Shown piece by piece: positions 10,980 to 23,159 of a stretch of DNA of 64,000 bases. How positions within the stretch are numbered: the first letter of the stretch is position 1; each line of letters opens with the position of its first letter. The translations under genes and the position numbers were made by a program. The DNA is from Paraspadella gotoi (taxonomy: Eukaryota; Chaetognatha): positions 10,646,883-10,710,882 of the forward strand of contig CM119269.1 of assembly GCA_051294375.1 (NCBI GenBank), given 5' to 3'. The notes beneath the pieces were generated by a model that saw only the letters and a program-made list of their open reading frames with translations, did no database searches and had not been told where the DNA came from.

Positions 10980-11376
10980 TTTTAGGAACCGGTACTGGAA
11001 ACTAAAGCTAGAACGTTTAACAATTTATAGCCTGAAACCGAAACGTCACAACATTTGTAAGTCAATTTGTATTTTCTTATTGACTAAAGTAAGACCAGAT
11101 TAAAAATTATGTGTATGTAACACTATTTGGTGATCTCAATATGTCAATATTTCTCACTGTAAATTGTTAAATGTACCTATGACGTATGTTCCACGCAGTA
11201 AGATAAATTTTGCAACCTAAAACGAGTTCATTTCAAGAGCGATCCGCTTTCGTCTTTCCTTTCAAAAAATATTTTAACAAAAAAATTTTCCCGCGCACCT
11301 TTTTTTCTTGAAAAGAAAAACTCAACATTCAATTTTTCCAGATTCTTTTTGAATTCAACTTCTCTCCATTATGCAG

Positions 11377-11495
<119 letters not shown>

Positions 11496-12159
11496 GACAC
11501 GATGTAAGGTTCCTTCCGCCGTGAATATTTTGGTTTAAGAATCAAATAACCTTCCTTTCCTTTTCCTTCCTGAGCCGAGACGATAAGAAATTGGAGGAGA
11601 ACGAAATCGGGAAAAGAAAAGAGAATAGAGTAAGCGAAGGTAGGGAGGACCGGAGGAGAAAAGAATATGATGGAGCGGATATAAGGATATAAGGAATAAA
11701 GAATGAAAAAGAAAATGGGAGGCAATTTATTGACAATTTAAAAGATAGATAAGAATTTTGTAGAGTAGATTGGGTACAATGAAGTGAGTTTCCCTGAGAA
11801 TTTAAATTAAAAATAGTTACTTTGTAATTAATAGTGTCACATTTTAAAAAAATTTTAAACACAAAAAAAAAGAGATGGAGAAAAAGAAAAGGACAGAAAG
11901 AGAAAGAAAGAAACAAAGAAAAAAAAAGAGAAAAAAAGATGTGTGAGAATAGAGAAGAGAAAGAGGAACAGAAAATAAAACGCGATAAACTTCATTCCAG
12001 ACTGAGCTTCGGCGTGTGACAAATATTTCCTTTCCCATCAGAACAAAAAAAAACTGGGATGGAAATAATGAAAAATAAAGAAAAGAGTGAGAGAGAGAGC
12101 GAAAGAATGAACAAGAGAGACAGAGAGAAAAAGCGAGGCAAAAAGAAGGGGGAAAAGAG

Positions 12160-12477
12160 GGGGAGAGAGAGAGGGAGAGAGAGACTGAGAGAGCCTCCCT
12201 TGGGTGAAACCAATCAGAGCGTAGTACTCGTGGACCAATGAGAGGACACATCTGTTAGCCAATCAGGCCAAGAGGGAGATTTTCTCACGCGTTGACAAAA
12301 CTGAGGATTTCTTTCCGGTTCACAAATCTTTCTTCGCGCGAATCCCAGGGAGAGAGAAAAGAGAAAATAAAAAGATAACATAAAAAATAAAGAAAGAGCA
12401 GAGAGAAAAGAAAAGAAGAGAAAAAGAGAGAGAAGAGAGAAGGTAGAAGAGCAGAGAGAGAGAGAGAGAGATGATGA

Positions 12478-12544
<67 letters not shown>

Positions 12545-12560
12545 AGACAGAGAGAGAGAA
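12160..12560. repeat. GA-rich microsatellite region
   Basis: Two GA clusters (about 12160-12195 and 12400-12560) flank a stretch of normal complexity. The second ends about 200 bp from the exon 6 donor. Confidence 0.85.
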
Positions 12561-12756
12561 TGAAAGCAATCAAGAAGAAAAGAGAGAGAAAGAATAAAAA
12601 AATTAATGGATACTTAGAGAAGTTGTAAACTACTTTTCGCCACTTTTAAGAAATAATCCCAATTCATTTTATAAGCTTCAATTTACAAAAAGCAAGTTTT
12701 TTAACCTTGTATATTGTGATTGTGAATCACATTGAGGAGCAGATTTTGCTACTTAC

Positions 12757-12874
12757 CCTGAAGGAGAGCTCGAGGTTCTCTCCGCCCCAAATGTCCATTC
12801 CAGGGTCGTAGGCCCCGAGATGAAAGAAGAATCTTCTGTCGATGGCAAAGAGGCCGCCAGCCATCGTCGGCGAT
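12757..12874 (-). CDS. GALNT: GALNT exon 6 of 9 seen: WGGEN motif
   Basis: The exon is 118 nt: one base completes an Arg codon split with exon 5, then 39 codons to donor AGG|gtaagt. The acceptor is ttctccag. The peptide reads [17 protein letters not shown], then [26 protein letters not shown] is the Gal/GalNAc-transferase motif that contacts UDP-GalNAc and the acceptor in known GALNTs, and all its residues are present. [11 protein letters not shown] immediately before it is also a family block. Phases join both neighbours without a frame change, so this part of the enzyme looks intact. Confidence 0.97.
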
Positions 12875-13170
12875 CTGGAGAAAACAAAGGAGCAACGGAT
12901 TTTCGTTTCAGTGATTTTCTCGTTATGCTGTGATAAATTGTAAACCTGTCTGTGATTATTTGTAACTGCGACCCATGGCCTACCCCCGGCCCGTCCTTGA
13001 ATAAATCTAATCTAAAGATTAATAATTCGTCGAATTTCATGTTGTAAAACTTTTTTTTTTGCAAGAAAAAAGTACACAAATAAACAAGTACAAAGGAGGT
13101 GAAAGTATAACAAATATAGTTAAAAAAGAGGTCATCTCGTCTGGCAGAGTCGCGCCAGATGAACTCTTAC

Positions 13171-13292
13171 CTGACTGGTTCCACGTCAGAGTCCAGACTC
13201 TGCTTCTCCTCCTCCGTGAGCGGATGCCACGAGAACTGAAGGTTCCAGTCGAATCCACCGACAGACGTCACTTTGGCTCCGCCGTAGTTGAA
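13171..13292 (-). CDS. GALNT: GALNT exon 5 of 9 seen: GGFDWNLQF block
   Basis: The exon is 122 nt (40 codons plus AG), phase 0 at the start. The acceptor is tcctccttaag and the donor CAG|gtaaga. The peptide starts FNYGGAKVTSVGGFDWNLQF and continues SWHPLTEEEK. GGF.W.L.F.WHP is the conserved catalytic-domain strand after the VIDVI block. The preceding intron is 521 bp and carries a tRNA-like repeat; the following one is 296 bp. Confidence 0.95.
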
Positions 13293-13382
13293 CTTAAGGA
13301 GGAAAAACGTGAAATTTGTGTGTCGTTTTGTGGCGAATCCTAAATTTGCCTCCCATATAGCTTGGTGATAATCGGTTCGTCC

Positions 13383-13530
13383 CATTGGCTTGAACAGTTA
13401 AGTACTCGTTCACCAAGCGTGAGGTCCGGGTTCAATCCCCTCACGGTCACGCTGGACTGAAGCGTAATGGTTGTTGGCATAAAGACACAAGTGACATGGG
13501 GTGGTCTGCTGGTCTACCACAGCTGCCTCA
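13383..13530 (+). mobile_element. tRNA-derived SINE-like element
   Basis: The plus strand reads GAACAGTTAAGTACTCG, then a B-box-type GAGGTCCGGGTTCAATCCC, like the head of a tRNA-derived SINE. A non-tRNA body follows with CTGGTCTACCACAGCTGCC. The arms do not form a clean cloverleaf, so it is not a tRNA gene. It sits in the 521-bp intron between exons 4 and 5, opposite to the gene. Confidence 0.5.
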
Positions 13531-13813
13531 CATTTTTTATATTCTCCATTTTAGCTAAAATTTCAAATTAAATAGGGTTGAAAGATTAAGTTATAGGAAA
13601 GGGATTAGGTTAAGGAGTTCGTGAAATATTTGATTAGGTTAACGCAATTAGATTTACGGAATAGTTGTGAATTGGATTATGTATTTAGTATAAGATTAAG
13701 GTTAGATATTAAGCAACAGAAATGGGGCTTTAAAACCTAAATATTCTTTACCTACCCTGCTCACGCTATTTCTCGACTTTAACCTCAAAGAAAATCTGAA
13801 AATGAATCCTCAC

Positions 13814-13905
13814 TTTAAAAGTGTCGTCGTCGATAACGTCGATGACTGGACAGACGACGTTGCTCCAATTTTGGGCCACGCGGTAAAGGAGAGGTTCCAA
13901 CCAGC
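13814..13905 (-). CDS. GALNT: GALNT exon 4 of 9 seen: VVCPVIDVI block
   Basis: The exon is 92 nt: GC completes a Gly codon split with exon 3, then 30 codons to donor AAA|gtgagg. The peptide reads [20 protein letters not shown], then [17 protein letters not shown]....VVCPVID.I.DDTF is the family block right after the DxH motif, so exon 3 and exon 4 join as ...ECTEG|WLEPLL. The upstream intron is 15.3 kb. The acceptor cttaag is preceded by a short, T-poor tract. Confidence 0.95.
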
Positions 13906-14309
13906 CTTAAGTTAAAAAATAAAGAGATTTATTGATTAATCTATTAGTTAATCGTTTAATCAATCGACTAGATATGTTGCTTTAAATACGTTCGCAATCC
14001 TTTTGAAAACCCATACGAGCGTACGTAATGTTAGACAACCATCATCATTCAAATTTTTAAAAAATTGTAAAAAAAAGAGAAAAGATAAACCGTCAAGGGG
14101 TACTAAGTTTACATTCAAGGTTACAAGGGCTTTAAATCAGATTCACTCTACATATTGAACGAGGGCGATAAAGATGGCGACGACGACGACGACGACGAGA
14201 GTCAAGAACATTTCTCGATTCGATGGAAATGAGATGCAAATACAGTATTCATGACGAACCAAAGACAGGTGCTCAGAAATAAAACCTGTTAAAGAATAAA
14301 GATGCGACA

Positions 14310-14317
<8 letters not shown>

Positions 14318-14350
<33 letters not shown>
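14318..14350. repeat. (GA)n microsatellite
   Basis: Short pure tract of about 33 bp. Confidence 0.9.
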
Positions 14351-14354
<4 letters not shown>

Positions 14355-14885
14355 AAAAATATGACCTTTTGAAGATTGTCACTAGCGATTGCCAAAATAA
14401 CGAAGAAAGATAATAAGTCAAAGTTGATAACGAGCGAAAGTTGTCGAAGAAAACATTAAAATACGTAACTAATATTTTAAAATAATTTAATCTGATTGTT
14501 GCAACGCTCCCAGGTTAACCAACGGAATGACAGACGGACCGAGAGACGCGCAAACTGATAAATAAACAGAGAAAAACAGACTTGAAAATCACGAGTTGAA
14601 TTACGACGACAGACGCGGCTGAAAACAGAGGACGGTTACGAGTTGGGATGAGCGATGGGAACAACGAAGGTGAGGACTGACAACAAGAGTGGAAAGATTT
14701 AAAGTGGGTAAGGGATTTATTGGTGAGTCAAACGCGGGAGGAAGAGAGACCGGATGGGCGAGTAGTTAATCAAGGATGGCACCATTCTTTCAATGTCTTC
14801 ACGGTGAAGATGGAGATAGATTTCACATCAAACTAAAACACGACGGACCATCTGGAGAAGAGAAGAGGGAGAGAGGGGGGTGAGG

Positions 14886-14924
14886 AGAGAGGAGAGCAGA
14901 GAGAGAGAGAGAGAGAGAGAGAGA

Positions 14925-14960
<36 letters not shown>
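14886..14960. repeat. (GA)n microsatellite, interrupted
   Basis: GA tract with GAAGACGA interruptions. Confidence 0.9.
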
Positions 14961-14961
<1 letters not shown>

Positions 14962-15577
14962 GAGAGAAAGCATTTAAATAAATTGACTTTGTTTTTTTAA
15001 ACTTCCATCATTCAAACACTGATTGTGTATACAGAAGGAATTCTTTTGTATAATTTTTAAGTTACATTTCATTCTTGTTTACAAATGTGGGTAATTAAGC
15101 CGTTCTCAACGTGGTTTTAAGTAAACACTAAATCAAAATTTGAAACGCATCGAATTCGAATTCAGCATGGTTGATTTTGTAGAGTCAATAACATCAAGCA
15201 AGACTAGGTCTAAAAAAAAAAAAACAAAAAAAACAATAATTAATAAAATAGTAGAGAAAGAAACTATTCCTTTGAGGACAGTGTTTTTCGACAAATAGAT
15301 CTTTTTTTTTCTACGCTTGTTAAACAGTGAAGATGTCCTGGTAACCAAAGAAGCTACGCAATTCACGAATACTTTCCCATCTGTTAAATCCAAAGATCTT
15401 TCGTACGCCATCATTGATAGCTACATAGTTCATGTATTTAGCTAAAAAAGTCTTTACTTCACAACCATAGAGCAAAATAGGAAAACAATTTCATGAAATG
15501 CATACGAAAACCTCCCCACTTCTCGCTCGCACGCACGTCGCAAACGCCCCACGTCTCACCCCTCTCAATCCCAGCGT

Positions 15578-15617
15578 GCACGCTCTGCGCACGCTGGTTC
15601 GCACGCTCTGCGCACGC
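15578..15617. repeat. Pair of GCACGCTCTGCGCACGC direct repeats
   Basis: The 17-mer occurs at 15578-15594 and 15601-15617, a 23-bp period. It lies in a CpG-rich stretch (about 15520-15720). TGCGCACGC resembles a half of the NRF-1 site; regulatory meaning is a guess. Confidence 0.6.
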
Positions 15618-15929
15618 CCGAAGAGTAACGAGCCTCGCGCGGCCTGGCGAATTTTCCGCAAGGTTGCAGTCAAAGTCTCTAGGTGTTGATTATCTGCGGA
15701 TTAACTCCACGCGATTTCACGGCGCAACAATTCTTTTCAAAAACTTTGCCAAGTTTAAACGTCGACTCTCCTTCGTTCTCTCTCTCGCACCTCAGCTTTC
15801 TGTGGAGAAGGAAGGGGAGGGGAAATTTTTTTTTAAGCCTCCTTTTCCAGATTTTTTTTACATCGGTCATCACGGACTACGAGGGAAATTAATGATCGAT
15901 TCATGATTTCTTTCGTTTTTAATTGCTTT

Positions 15930-15932
<3 letters not shown>

Positions 15933-15990
<58 letters not shown>
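15933..15990. repeat. (CT)n microsatellite
   Basis: Pure CT tract of about 57 bp. Confidence 0.95.
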
Positions 15991-15992
<2 letters not shown>

Positions 15993-16939
15993 TTCTTCCT
16001 ACACTAGTCTGGCGTCTGCATTTTATCCCTTCATATCGTAATGTTACTTCATTCACTCTTAAATCCAACCTATGGGTACATGATGATTATTTGTTAAATT
16101 TTATTTATAATTTTATTATAAACTAATACGTGCAAAATAGCTAGAGATAGAGAGCGACAGAGAGCTTGAGAGGGAGAGAGAAAGAGAGAGAGAGATAAAG
16201 AGCGATAGAGATAAAGAAACAGAGAGACAGAGAGACAGAAATTGTTCACTTAACCGCAATCACGATTTGAGAAATGAGTCCAGAACGTTAAAAAAATGAA
16301 TCTTTTTCCTCTCACTTTTTCGCTTTCATCATTTTTTCCTCCTCTTCCTCCCTTTTGTGATTTCTTCTCTTGCTCATCGCTCACCTCCATTTTTACTCTC
16401 TAATTGTTCTCTTTTCTTTCCTTTTCTTCACACTCACTGACGTTTGGATCAGTTTTTTTTTCTTTTTTGATGTACATTTTATTAACTTTTTTTTCTTTAT
16501 GAAATTATATGTTTCACTATTTCAAGTTTTTAGGTTTTAAGAAATTTATTATAAAACTTTTTTTAGTTTATATATATATTTTTTATTTATGTTTTTAATT
16601 TTCTCTCTTTTTAATTAAACAACTTAAATTACATAACCTTTTATACATTTTTTAAATTATTTTTTCTCCGTAACATTTCAATTTCCTTTTCGGTTTTTAA
16701 AATCGTCGTTCAATAGCCCTAATTCCCCCCTTCATTTCGACGAACTCCTTACCCCCCGATTCAACTCCCCCCTCTGCCTTTTAATAGCCTTACCTTTTCC
16801 CTCCGTTTCGACCTCGTCCTCACCCCCATTAGGCTCCCCGACATCCGCCCCCTCCTCTCCAACAAAAAACTCGATTAACGCCAAATTTGATTTCGCTCCT
16901 TTTTTTTTCTCAGTCGCTTTTGGCGGAGACGCGAGTAGC

Positions 16940-17030
16940 GCAGAGAGAGAGGAGATGAGAGAGAGAGAGAGAGAGGAGAGAAGAGAGAGAGGAGAGAGGA
17001 GAGAGAGAGAAGAGAGAGAGAGAGGTGGGG
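16940..17030. repeat. (GA)n microsatellite, interrupted
   Basis: GA tract with GAGGAG interruptions, immediately before the first CCCC/GGGG palindrome cluster. Confidence 0.9.
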
Positions 17031-17065
17031 GTGTGTTGAAAGACTCAAGTATGTCATCTTCAGAA

Positions 17066-17280
17066 TCGCCTCCCCCGGGGGCGCTTGCTAGGGCGGCTCC
17101 GCGGGTGGCCCCGCGGGGCGGCCCCGGGGGGCAAGCAAATCCTGTACTGCCTAGGGGCGCTTCCCTGTAGCCTCTTTTTTTGGGCCCCAAGGGGCCACTC
17201 AGGGGAATCCCCCAGGGGCTAGAAAAAACTTTCCCCTGGGGCCACCCCCGGGGTCATGAATTTGCCTGCCCCCTGGAACG
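17066..17280. repeat. Cluster of CCCC-N-GGGG palindromes, copy A
   Basis: More than ten short dyads such as CCCCCGGGGG, CCCCGCGGGG, CCCCAAGGGG, CCCCAGGGG and CCCCTGGGG in about 215 bp, separated by ACTTT, GAATTTGCCTG and similar words. It is flanked by GA and CT microsatellites. A related cluster lies at 18858-19060. Proline/glycine-rich open frames across it follow from the repeat. Confidence 0.85.
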
Positions 17281-17451
17281 GCTCTCTCTCCCTCCCTATT
17301 TCTCTCTCCCTCTCCTTCTTTCTCTCTCTCCTCTCTCTCTCTTTCTCTATCTCTTTTTTTTTTCATTTTATTAAAATAAAATATAAAAATAAAATAATAT
17401 TTTTCACTTCAATTAATCAATCAATGAACCATAGCTGCGCCAATCACCAAT

Positions 17452-17640
17452 ATGCATAATTTGGTAAACTTGCATAATTTAGTCAAATGACATAATTTGT
17501 CAATATATAATTTTGGTCAACTTTAAAATTTAATAAACTTGCATAATTTTGTAAACTTGCTAATTTGGTAAACTTGCATAACTTTAGACAACTTGGATAA
17601 TTTTGGTCAAATTGCATTAATTTGGTCAACAATCAACTTA
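17452..17640. repeat. AT-rich minisatellite, unit about 18-20 bp
   Basis: Words AACTTGCATAATTTGGT(A/C) recur about ten times with changes, between the two CCCC/GGGG clusters. Confidence 0.75.
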
Positions 17641-18377
17641 CAATTAGCTATTATCTTAATTTCATCTGTGAGAAATAGAAGAAAGAAAAAGAGTTGAGAA
17701 AATTTTTTTAATTAAAAATTCAAGTAAATTGTAACTTTTGTTTTTTCCATTAAAATCACTTCACTTGACACTTTTTAACCAAACATACAAAATTTTTATC
17801 TTAACTCATCTATTGAACATTTTAAATAGATTGAATAAAGAGTAGGATGGTTTTTAATTCATTTATAAAAAATAATTAATTTAATAATTAAAATTAATTA
17901 ATTAATTATTAAATATCAGTCTTCTTTAAGTCTGTCCCACATTAGGATTAAACTCAAACTTATTCGTGATCTAGATATATGGATTGGAATGAAATTTGTG
18001 TAGTGGTGTGGAAAAGTGTGTGATTGAGCAAGATATAAAGTTTATGCTCACTCTCTCTCCAAATCATCAGCCTTTCCTCAAAACGTGAGTTCATCAGACG
18101 CGGCAATCTATAAACTGATAATTTTTAATTACAAAATCTTTAAATGAAAAAAATTATTTCCAACGATGTGGAACTTTCATTTAATGTTGATCATGAATTA
18201 AAAAATCTTGTATGAATATTTTTTTTCTTTGGGGGGGACTTCCATAATTCAATAAGTAGATCTGTCGATTACTGCCTTATTAGTGTTTATTTATGATTAT
18301 TTAATTCTTTTGAACATCAAATATGAATATTTTTAAAAAATTTATTTCTCTCATATCAGTCCATCAGTATGTCATCC

Positions 18378-18433
18378 AAAAAAAAAAGAAAAAAAAGGAA
18401 AAAAAAAAAAAAAAAAAAAAGAAAAAAAAAAGA
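18378..18433. repeat. A-rich homopolymer tract
   Basis: About 55 bp of almost pure A with occasional G. No upstream retroelement body recognised. Confidence 0.8.
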
Positions 18434-18639
18434 CAGATGACTGATTGCTTCTTACCACTAAATATTGTCCACGTCATACATTGTTTGCTCAAACTTGTTC
18501 TATATCTTTTAATTGAAATAAAACAATTAAGTTCAAAAATACAAATATTAAATTTATAGATAAATATAGAATAAACGAATCGTTAACATAATTTTAAAAA
18601 ATGTAATATCTTTTTTAGTTAATAAAACAAGTTCTTGAA

Positions 18640-18780
18640 AGATAAGAGAGAGAAAAAGATAGAGAGAGAGAAAGAAAGAGAGAAGAAAAAGAAAGAAAGA
18701 AAAAGAAAAAAAGAGAAAAAAAGAGAGAGAGAGAGAGAGAAGAGAAAGAGAAGAGAGAGAAAGTGAAGAGAAAGAGATAT
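18640..18780. repeat. GA-rich microsatellite, interrupted
   Basis: Mixed GAGA and GAAA units before the second palindrome cluster. Confidence 0.85.
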
Positions 18781-18857
18781 AACAGACAGGGAAAGATTCT
18801 CAGATACAATAACATTGTCAGAAAGTATTTTTTTATCTAAACTTTGCTCTCTCATTA

Positions 18858-19060
18858 ATCGCCCCAGGGGGAGCACTTTTTGTCCCCAAGGGGTTACCCC
18901 AGGGCAGACTTTTTTTGGCCCCAGGGGGCCGCCCCAGGGGGTTCCCTGGGCAAACATTTTTGGGTCTATCAGGGGGCGCCCCCTCAATGACCATTTTGCT
19001 GCTCCCCCTGGAATTAGCCTGCCCCTGGGGCGCCTAGAGGCCACCCCGCGGGGCGGGAAT
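18858..19060. repeat. Cluster of CCCC-N-GGGG palindromes, copy B
   Basis: Same architecture as 17066-17280: CCCCAGGGGG, CCCCAAGGGG, CCCCAGGGGG, CCCTGGG, CCCCTGGGG and CCCCGCGGGG dyads spaced by CTTTTT-containing linkers, with a shared AATTNGCCTGCCCC word. Orientation cannot be set because the units are palindromic. Confidence 0.85.
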
Positions 19061-20491
19061 TTGCGGAGATTGACATATCTCGAAAGACTAGGAAGGGGGG
19101 CGTGTCAAGCGACGGGCATTTGTCTTCATTTGCGCCAAATCGCCGTCACCCTTGACGTTTTACGTCATCGTCGTCGACCGAGTTGTCGTCGTTTGTTTCG
19201 ACGTCGTCATGGTCGTCGTGGGCTGTCGTTTTTTTCGAGAACTGAGAGTGGTCTGGGAATCGGACTAACCGTTCTCGATGCGACCCTTTCTTCTTAATTC
19301 GTGGTCTTTAACCTGAGACGAGCGAGCGAGTCTCAAGAGGAGGTGGTTTTTCGGTCAGTATCTCACTGTCTGCTTTCTTTTTTCGTCAAAGAACCATACT
19401 AACGGAGAATATTTTGAACCAGTACCGAAAACTAATCAATTGGAAATGATTAATGTTATCCAATTGGCGATGGGGCATTCATATATAAACTGCAATACCG
19501 GGCTGACCCGCGGTGAAGGCTCTCCTCCGAAGCTCAACATGAACCGGCTATATCCAGTGGTTGTGCACCAGTGACTTTTTTTCGTGGACGAATTTCTCGA
19601 TGACCATACTTGATACTTGATATTCAGATTTACTTGATCTAAGGATATTTAAGTATTAGTCTTATTCTATATTGTAATAATATTCGTCTTTTTCTGGCAC
19701 CGTACTTTAATTCATTATCAAAATTTTCGTAGTTTTAAATCAAAACTTTTAATTGTAATTTTGATTTTAAAGTAGCTTTAATATAGTTTCACTAAGGTTC
19801 ACAAAGGCGAAACTTTCGTAGAATTTTTCAATTATTTAAATTTTAGTATTATCAGGGAAACAAATGCATCACTTTTCTCCCGGTAAAGCTTTTCATCACA
19901 GTAACGTTTTCGAGTCAAGAGAGAATAACCTATAGGTTAACAATTCTTCAATATCGGAACAAACTCAAAAGAAAATGAGAAATATTTTATCGGCAAAAAT
20001 GAATTTCCATTCCAAGGACGAGTGACCCCAATTAAAGGGTGAGTCCAGCCTCTTCTCCCTTCTCTCCTCCTCTTAGCAATATTCCAACATTTTTTTCTTC
20101 TTCCGAATTTTTTTTTCAACAATTTACCTTTTTTCTCTTTTTGCTTTTTTCTTATCAAATCGTTTATCAACTATTTTTTAGCGATTACTTTTTATCTGTC
20201 TTTTAATTTTTTTCTTAATCTCAATCTCTCTGAATTATAAATACTATTTTACTTTTATTCCATCTCTCAATTTTTAAAATCTTTTTTATTGTCAATATCG
20301 TTCTTTATTTATTTTATATTCTTCTGCTTCCTCTATTATTCCACATTTTTCCTCCCCCTTTTTTTATATCTTCTCAATCTCCTTTTGTCATCTTCCTTCT
20401 TCTTCCACTACTTCTTCTCTTCCTTGTCGACCCCTCACGACCTCCCAAAGTTAACCGTTAACGGGCGAAATTTTTTTTTCTTTTCGTCTTG

Positions 20492-20496
<5 letters not shown>

Positions 20497-20572
<76 letters not shown>
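20497..20572. repeat. (GA)n microsatellite, about 38 units
   Basis: Pure GA tract, followed after 35 bp by a perfect CRE. Confidence 0.97.
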
Positions 20573-20576
<4 letters not shown>

Positions 20577-20607
20577 ATGTTTCGCCCCCTCGTGTCGGGA
20601 GCCGTGA

Positions 20608-20615
20608 TGACGTCA
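20608..20615. promoter_or_regulatory. Perfect TGACGTCA (CRE) site
   Basis: Exact palindromic ATF/CREB consensus in the 15.3-kb GALNT intron. A second exact copy lies at 23378-23385. Binding is not shown by sequence alone. Confidence 0.3.
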
Positions 20616-21238
20616 AGTGTCTCTATGTGTGGGCGTTCGGAAGTTTGGGTGCGAATGAATGAGAATAGGACAAAGTGACACCGAGTGGGACGTCGATCGT
20701 TGGCGAAGCGTGGGTTAACGGGGCATCGGTGGGGCGTCGGGGTGGGTGGAGTCGGCGAGGATTTAAAGCAAGGAGTTGGAAATGGTGAGGATACGGGATT
20801 TGATGGAGTTTGATGTTGGGAAGGGTTCGATGGAGCTGGGACAATGATGTAGGATGATGGAGGAAGTGGCGTTGGCGAGGGATTAAATGATGCAGTTGGG
20901 TTGGGTGTCGCGAATAAGAATCTTATCCTTGAGTGGGCCGGTCCCTCGAAATCTAAGAAATGATCTCTTTCGCAGCGATGATATTATCAATTGCCCAACA
21001 GACTCGATTTATATTCATTTTACTCTCGAGGGAAAACCGTGAATTCCTTCTTGAAAAACGATTTTATTGTAAGGATTCTTTTTGATAAATCGCCTACTCT
21101 GCGAAATCAAGTTACGAATCTTTTAAATTGAATTTATCCGGGGTTTTTTTTAGGGATTCTTCGAAGGAAAAGAGATAAGGAGAATGAATAAAAGACGAGA
21201 CTTTAAAACGGCTTCGCCGCGCGCACGTATATGAAATA

Positions 21239-21264
21239 GGTACAACCAATATAAAAATTATCCA
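21239..21264 (+). mobile_element. Fragment of the dispersed repeat family
   Basis: 26 bases identical to the start of the repeat at 9024, beginning GGTACAACCAATATAA; homology ends after ATTATCCA. Confidence 0.55.
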
Positions 21265-22306
21265 GTATATGTCTGAATTCAAACATTTCAATTTTTTTTC
21301 TCGTCTCTTGTTTCACTAAACAGTATAATTTTTTTTCAAGGACTATTGTGTATTAATATGTAATAAGACGTGCATAACGAAATATTTTAAGGGTCCTCGT
21401 ACAAAGCGGTCTGTGACAATTTAGACAAAAAGATGGAAAAAAAAATGTTCTTCGAAAAGGTGAAAGTGGATAAAGATATTCGAAAGCAGAGACGGAGATA
21501 AAAAAAAAAGATAAAATATTAAAGGGAGGAAAAAAAAGAGAAGCGGAAAAGTTAGAAAAGAAGCGAAAAGATTGAAAAATGGAAGCTTCCCGCCGTCTTT
21601 AAGTTTAAGAGGGTTCAGACGCTCCGAACTAGTGAGTTACGTAGGGCTGGCGAAAGAGGGTTATCCAGATGTGTTGGGGTGGGAGAGTTGTTGAGAGGTT
21701 GGGGTAGTTGGAGCAAAGTGAGCTGACTGAGGGCTTAAAAAATATTGAGATTTAGATGCAAGACAAAATATCAGGGAGGGATATGAACCATAATGGGCAG
21801 CAGCTCGTCGAGCCGTGAGAAAATTAATAGTACATAAACGGATAAAACCGGAAAAAAAAATGAAAACGAGCTGTTCTAGAATATTCGCAGCTTGATTTGC
21901 GGTTGCGAAAAAAAAAAACAAAAAAACAAATCGTCGAGCCTGACGCAAAAAAGAGTAATCGGAACGGGTAAATACCAAATGCGCCGGATGAGGCATGAAA
22001 AATGGGGCCAGATGTGAAAAAAGGAAAAAGAGGATGAAATGAAAATGGGGAAGAACTGAACCGGAAGTGAAGAGTAATGTTTTCTCTTCACGTACGAAGA
22101 TCCTCGATTAAGGGAAAGAGAAACGACGTCGAGTCGAAGGAAATTGTCTTCGCCTTCTTTTTTCTTGTGAACCAAAAAAGACCAAGCGACTAGTATTAAT
22201 TTATTAATTTTTTTTATTTATTAAGACCAAGAGAATAGTATTAATTAAAAAAAAACCGCAACGCGTTGAAAGTGAATTAACGATTATCATTTTTAAAAAG
22301 ATTTTA

Positions 22307-22377
22307 GGCAAAATGATTTTTGTTTCACAACGAATTTTATTTTATAAAATTCGTTGTGAAACAAAAATCATTTTGCC
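22307..22377. repeat. Perfect 34-bp inverted repeat with a 3-nt loop
   Basis: Arm 22307-22340 (begins GGCAAAATGATTTTTG) is the exact reverse complement of 22344-22377, separated by TTT. No mismatch in 34 pairs. No clear target-site duplication flanks it. The loop is shorter than in usual pre-miRNAs. Confidence 0.97.
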
Positions 22378-22734
22378 CAAATACATATAACAACGAAAAA
22401 GAAAGGTTACTACCACTATGTCTACACATCAAAAAGATTTTAAAAAATTGTAATGTCGGACTTGTAAATTACAATATTATTCTCGAGATTCGAAAATTAT
22501 AGAGTAATATTGAGTGATCGCTAAAAACTTCACGTAAGTTTTTAAGTTTAACTTCCAAAAGTTGTTTTAAATGGAAATTGGAAAACCGGCAGGTAGAACC
22601 GGAGAGCACACAACGACTATGGAACGTAATATTTTTTCCGGTGAGTGAAGAGGTACGTTTCACTGAAAAAGTGAGATAAAGAAGTGAAGTGTGAAACAGG
22701 AAAACCGACGGGAGCGCGGGATGCGAAGATGAGG

Positions 22735-22990
22735 CGAAGCGATGGCGGCATCGGCATCGGCAGCGGCAGTAGCAGCAGCGGCGGCGGCGACGGCACCGAC
22801 GGCCATCGTCTCTCATTTATTACGAAGAGGATGACGAATGGCGTCTCGTGACGAGAATCACAATGAACCCATTTTTTTTAGCGGACGTTGAAATTCTGGC
22901 GAAAAATGGCGCCATTACCGGAGCAGGTGGCGGTGGCGGAACGGAGGTGTCGGCGGCGGCGGAGGAGGCGGAGGTGGCAGTATAAGAGGC
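22735..22990. other. GCN/GGN trinucleotide-rich stretch
   Basis: Repeated GGCATC, GCAGCG and GGCGGC triplets. A 30-codon plus-strand frame (from 22743, poly-Ala, ending TGA) and a Gly-rich frame near 22900 exist but resemble no known protein. I treat it as simple sequence, although an exon of a nested gene is not excluded. Confidence 0.4.
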
Positions 22991-23117
22991 GGGGCAGGTG
23001 AAAATGCGTCGATGGCGTTTGGTCGTTATGCCGAAACCATCCGCCGCCTTTTCTTGAACGTTTTTACAATACATTAGCTTAACAACCTGATGGTGTAAGA
23101 GTGCGAAAGGGAAAGAA

Positions 23118-23118
23118 G

Positions 23119-23149
<31 letters not shown>

Positions 23150-23159
23150 GAGAGAGAGA

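Noticed and set aside
13383-13530. Functional tRNA gene
   Set aside because: B-box is good but acceptor and D arms do not pair; better explained as a SINE head.
16732-17374. Pro/Gly-rich, collagen-like frames (also 18815-19297)
   Set aside because: They are translations of the CCCC/GGGG palindrome clusters, open on both strands.
22743-22835. Short poly-Ala ORF on the plus strand
   Set aside because: Trinucleotide repeat composition explains it; no splice or conservation support visible.
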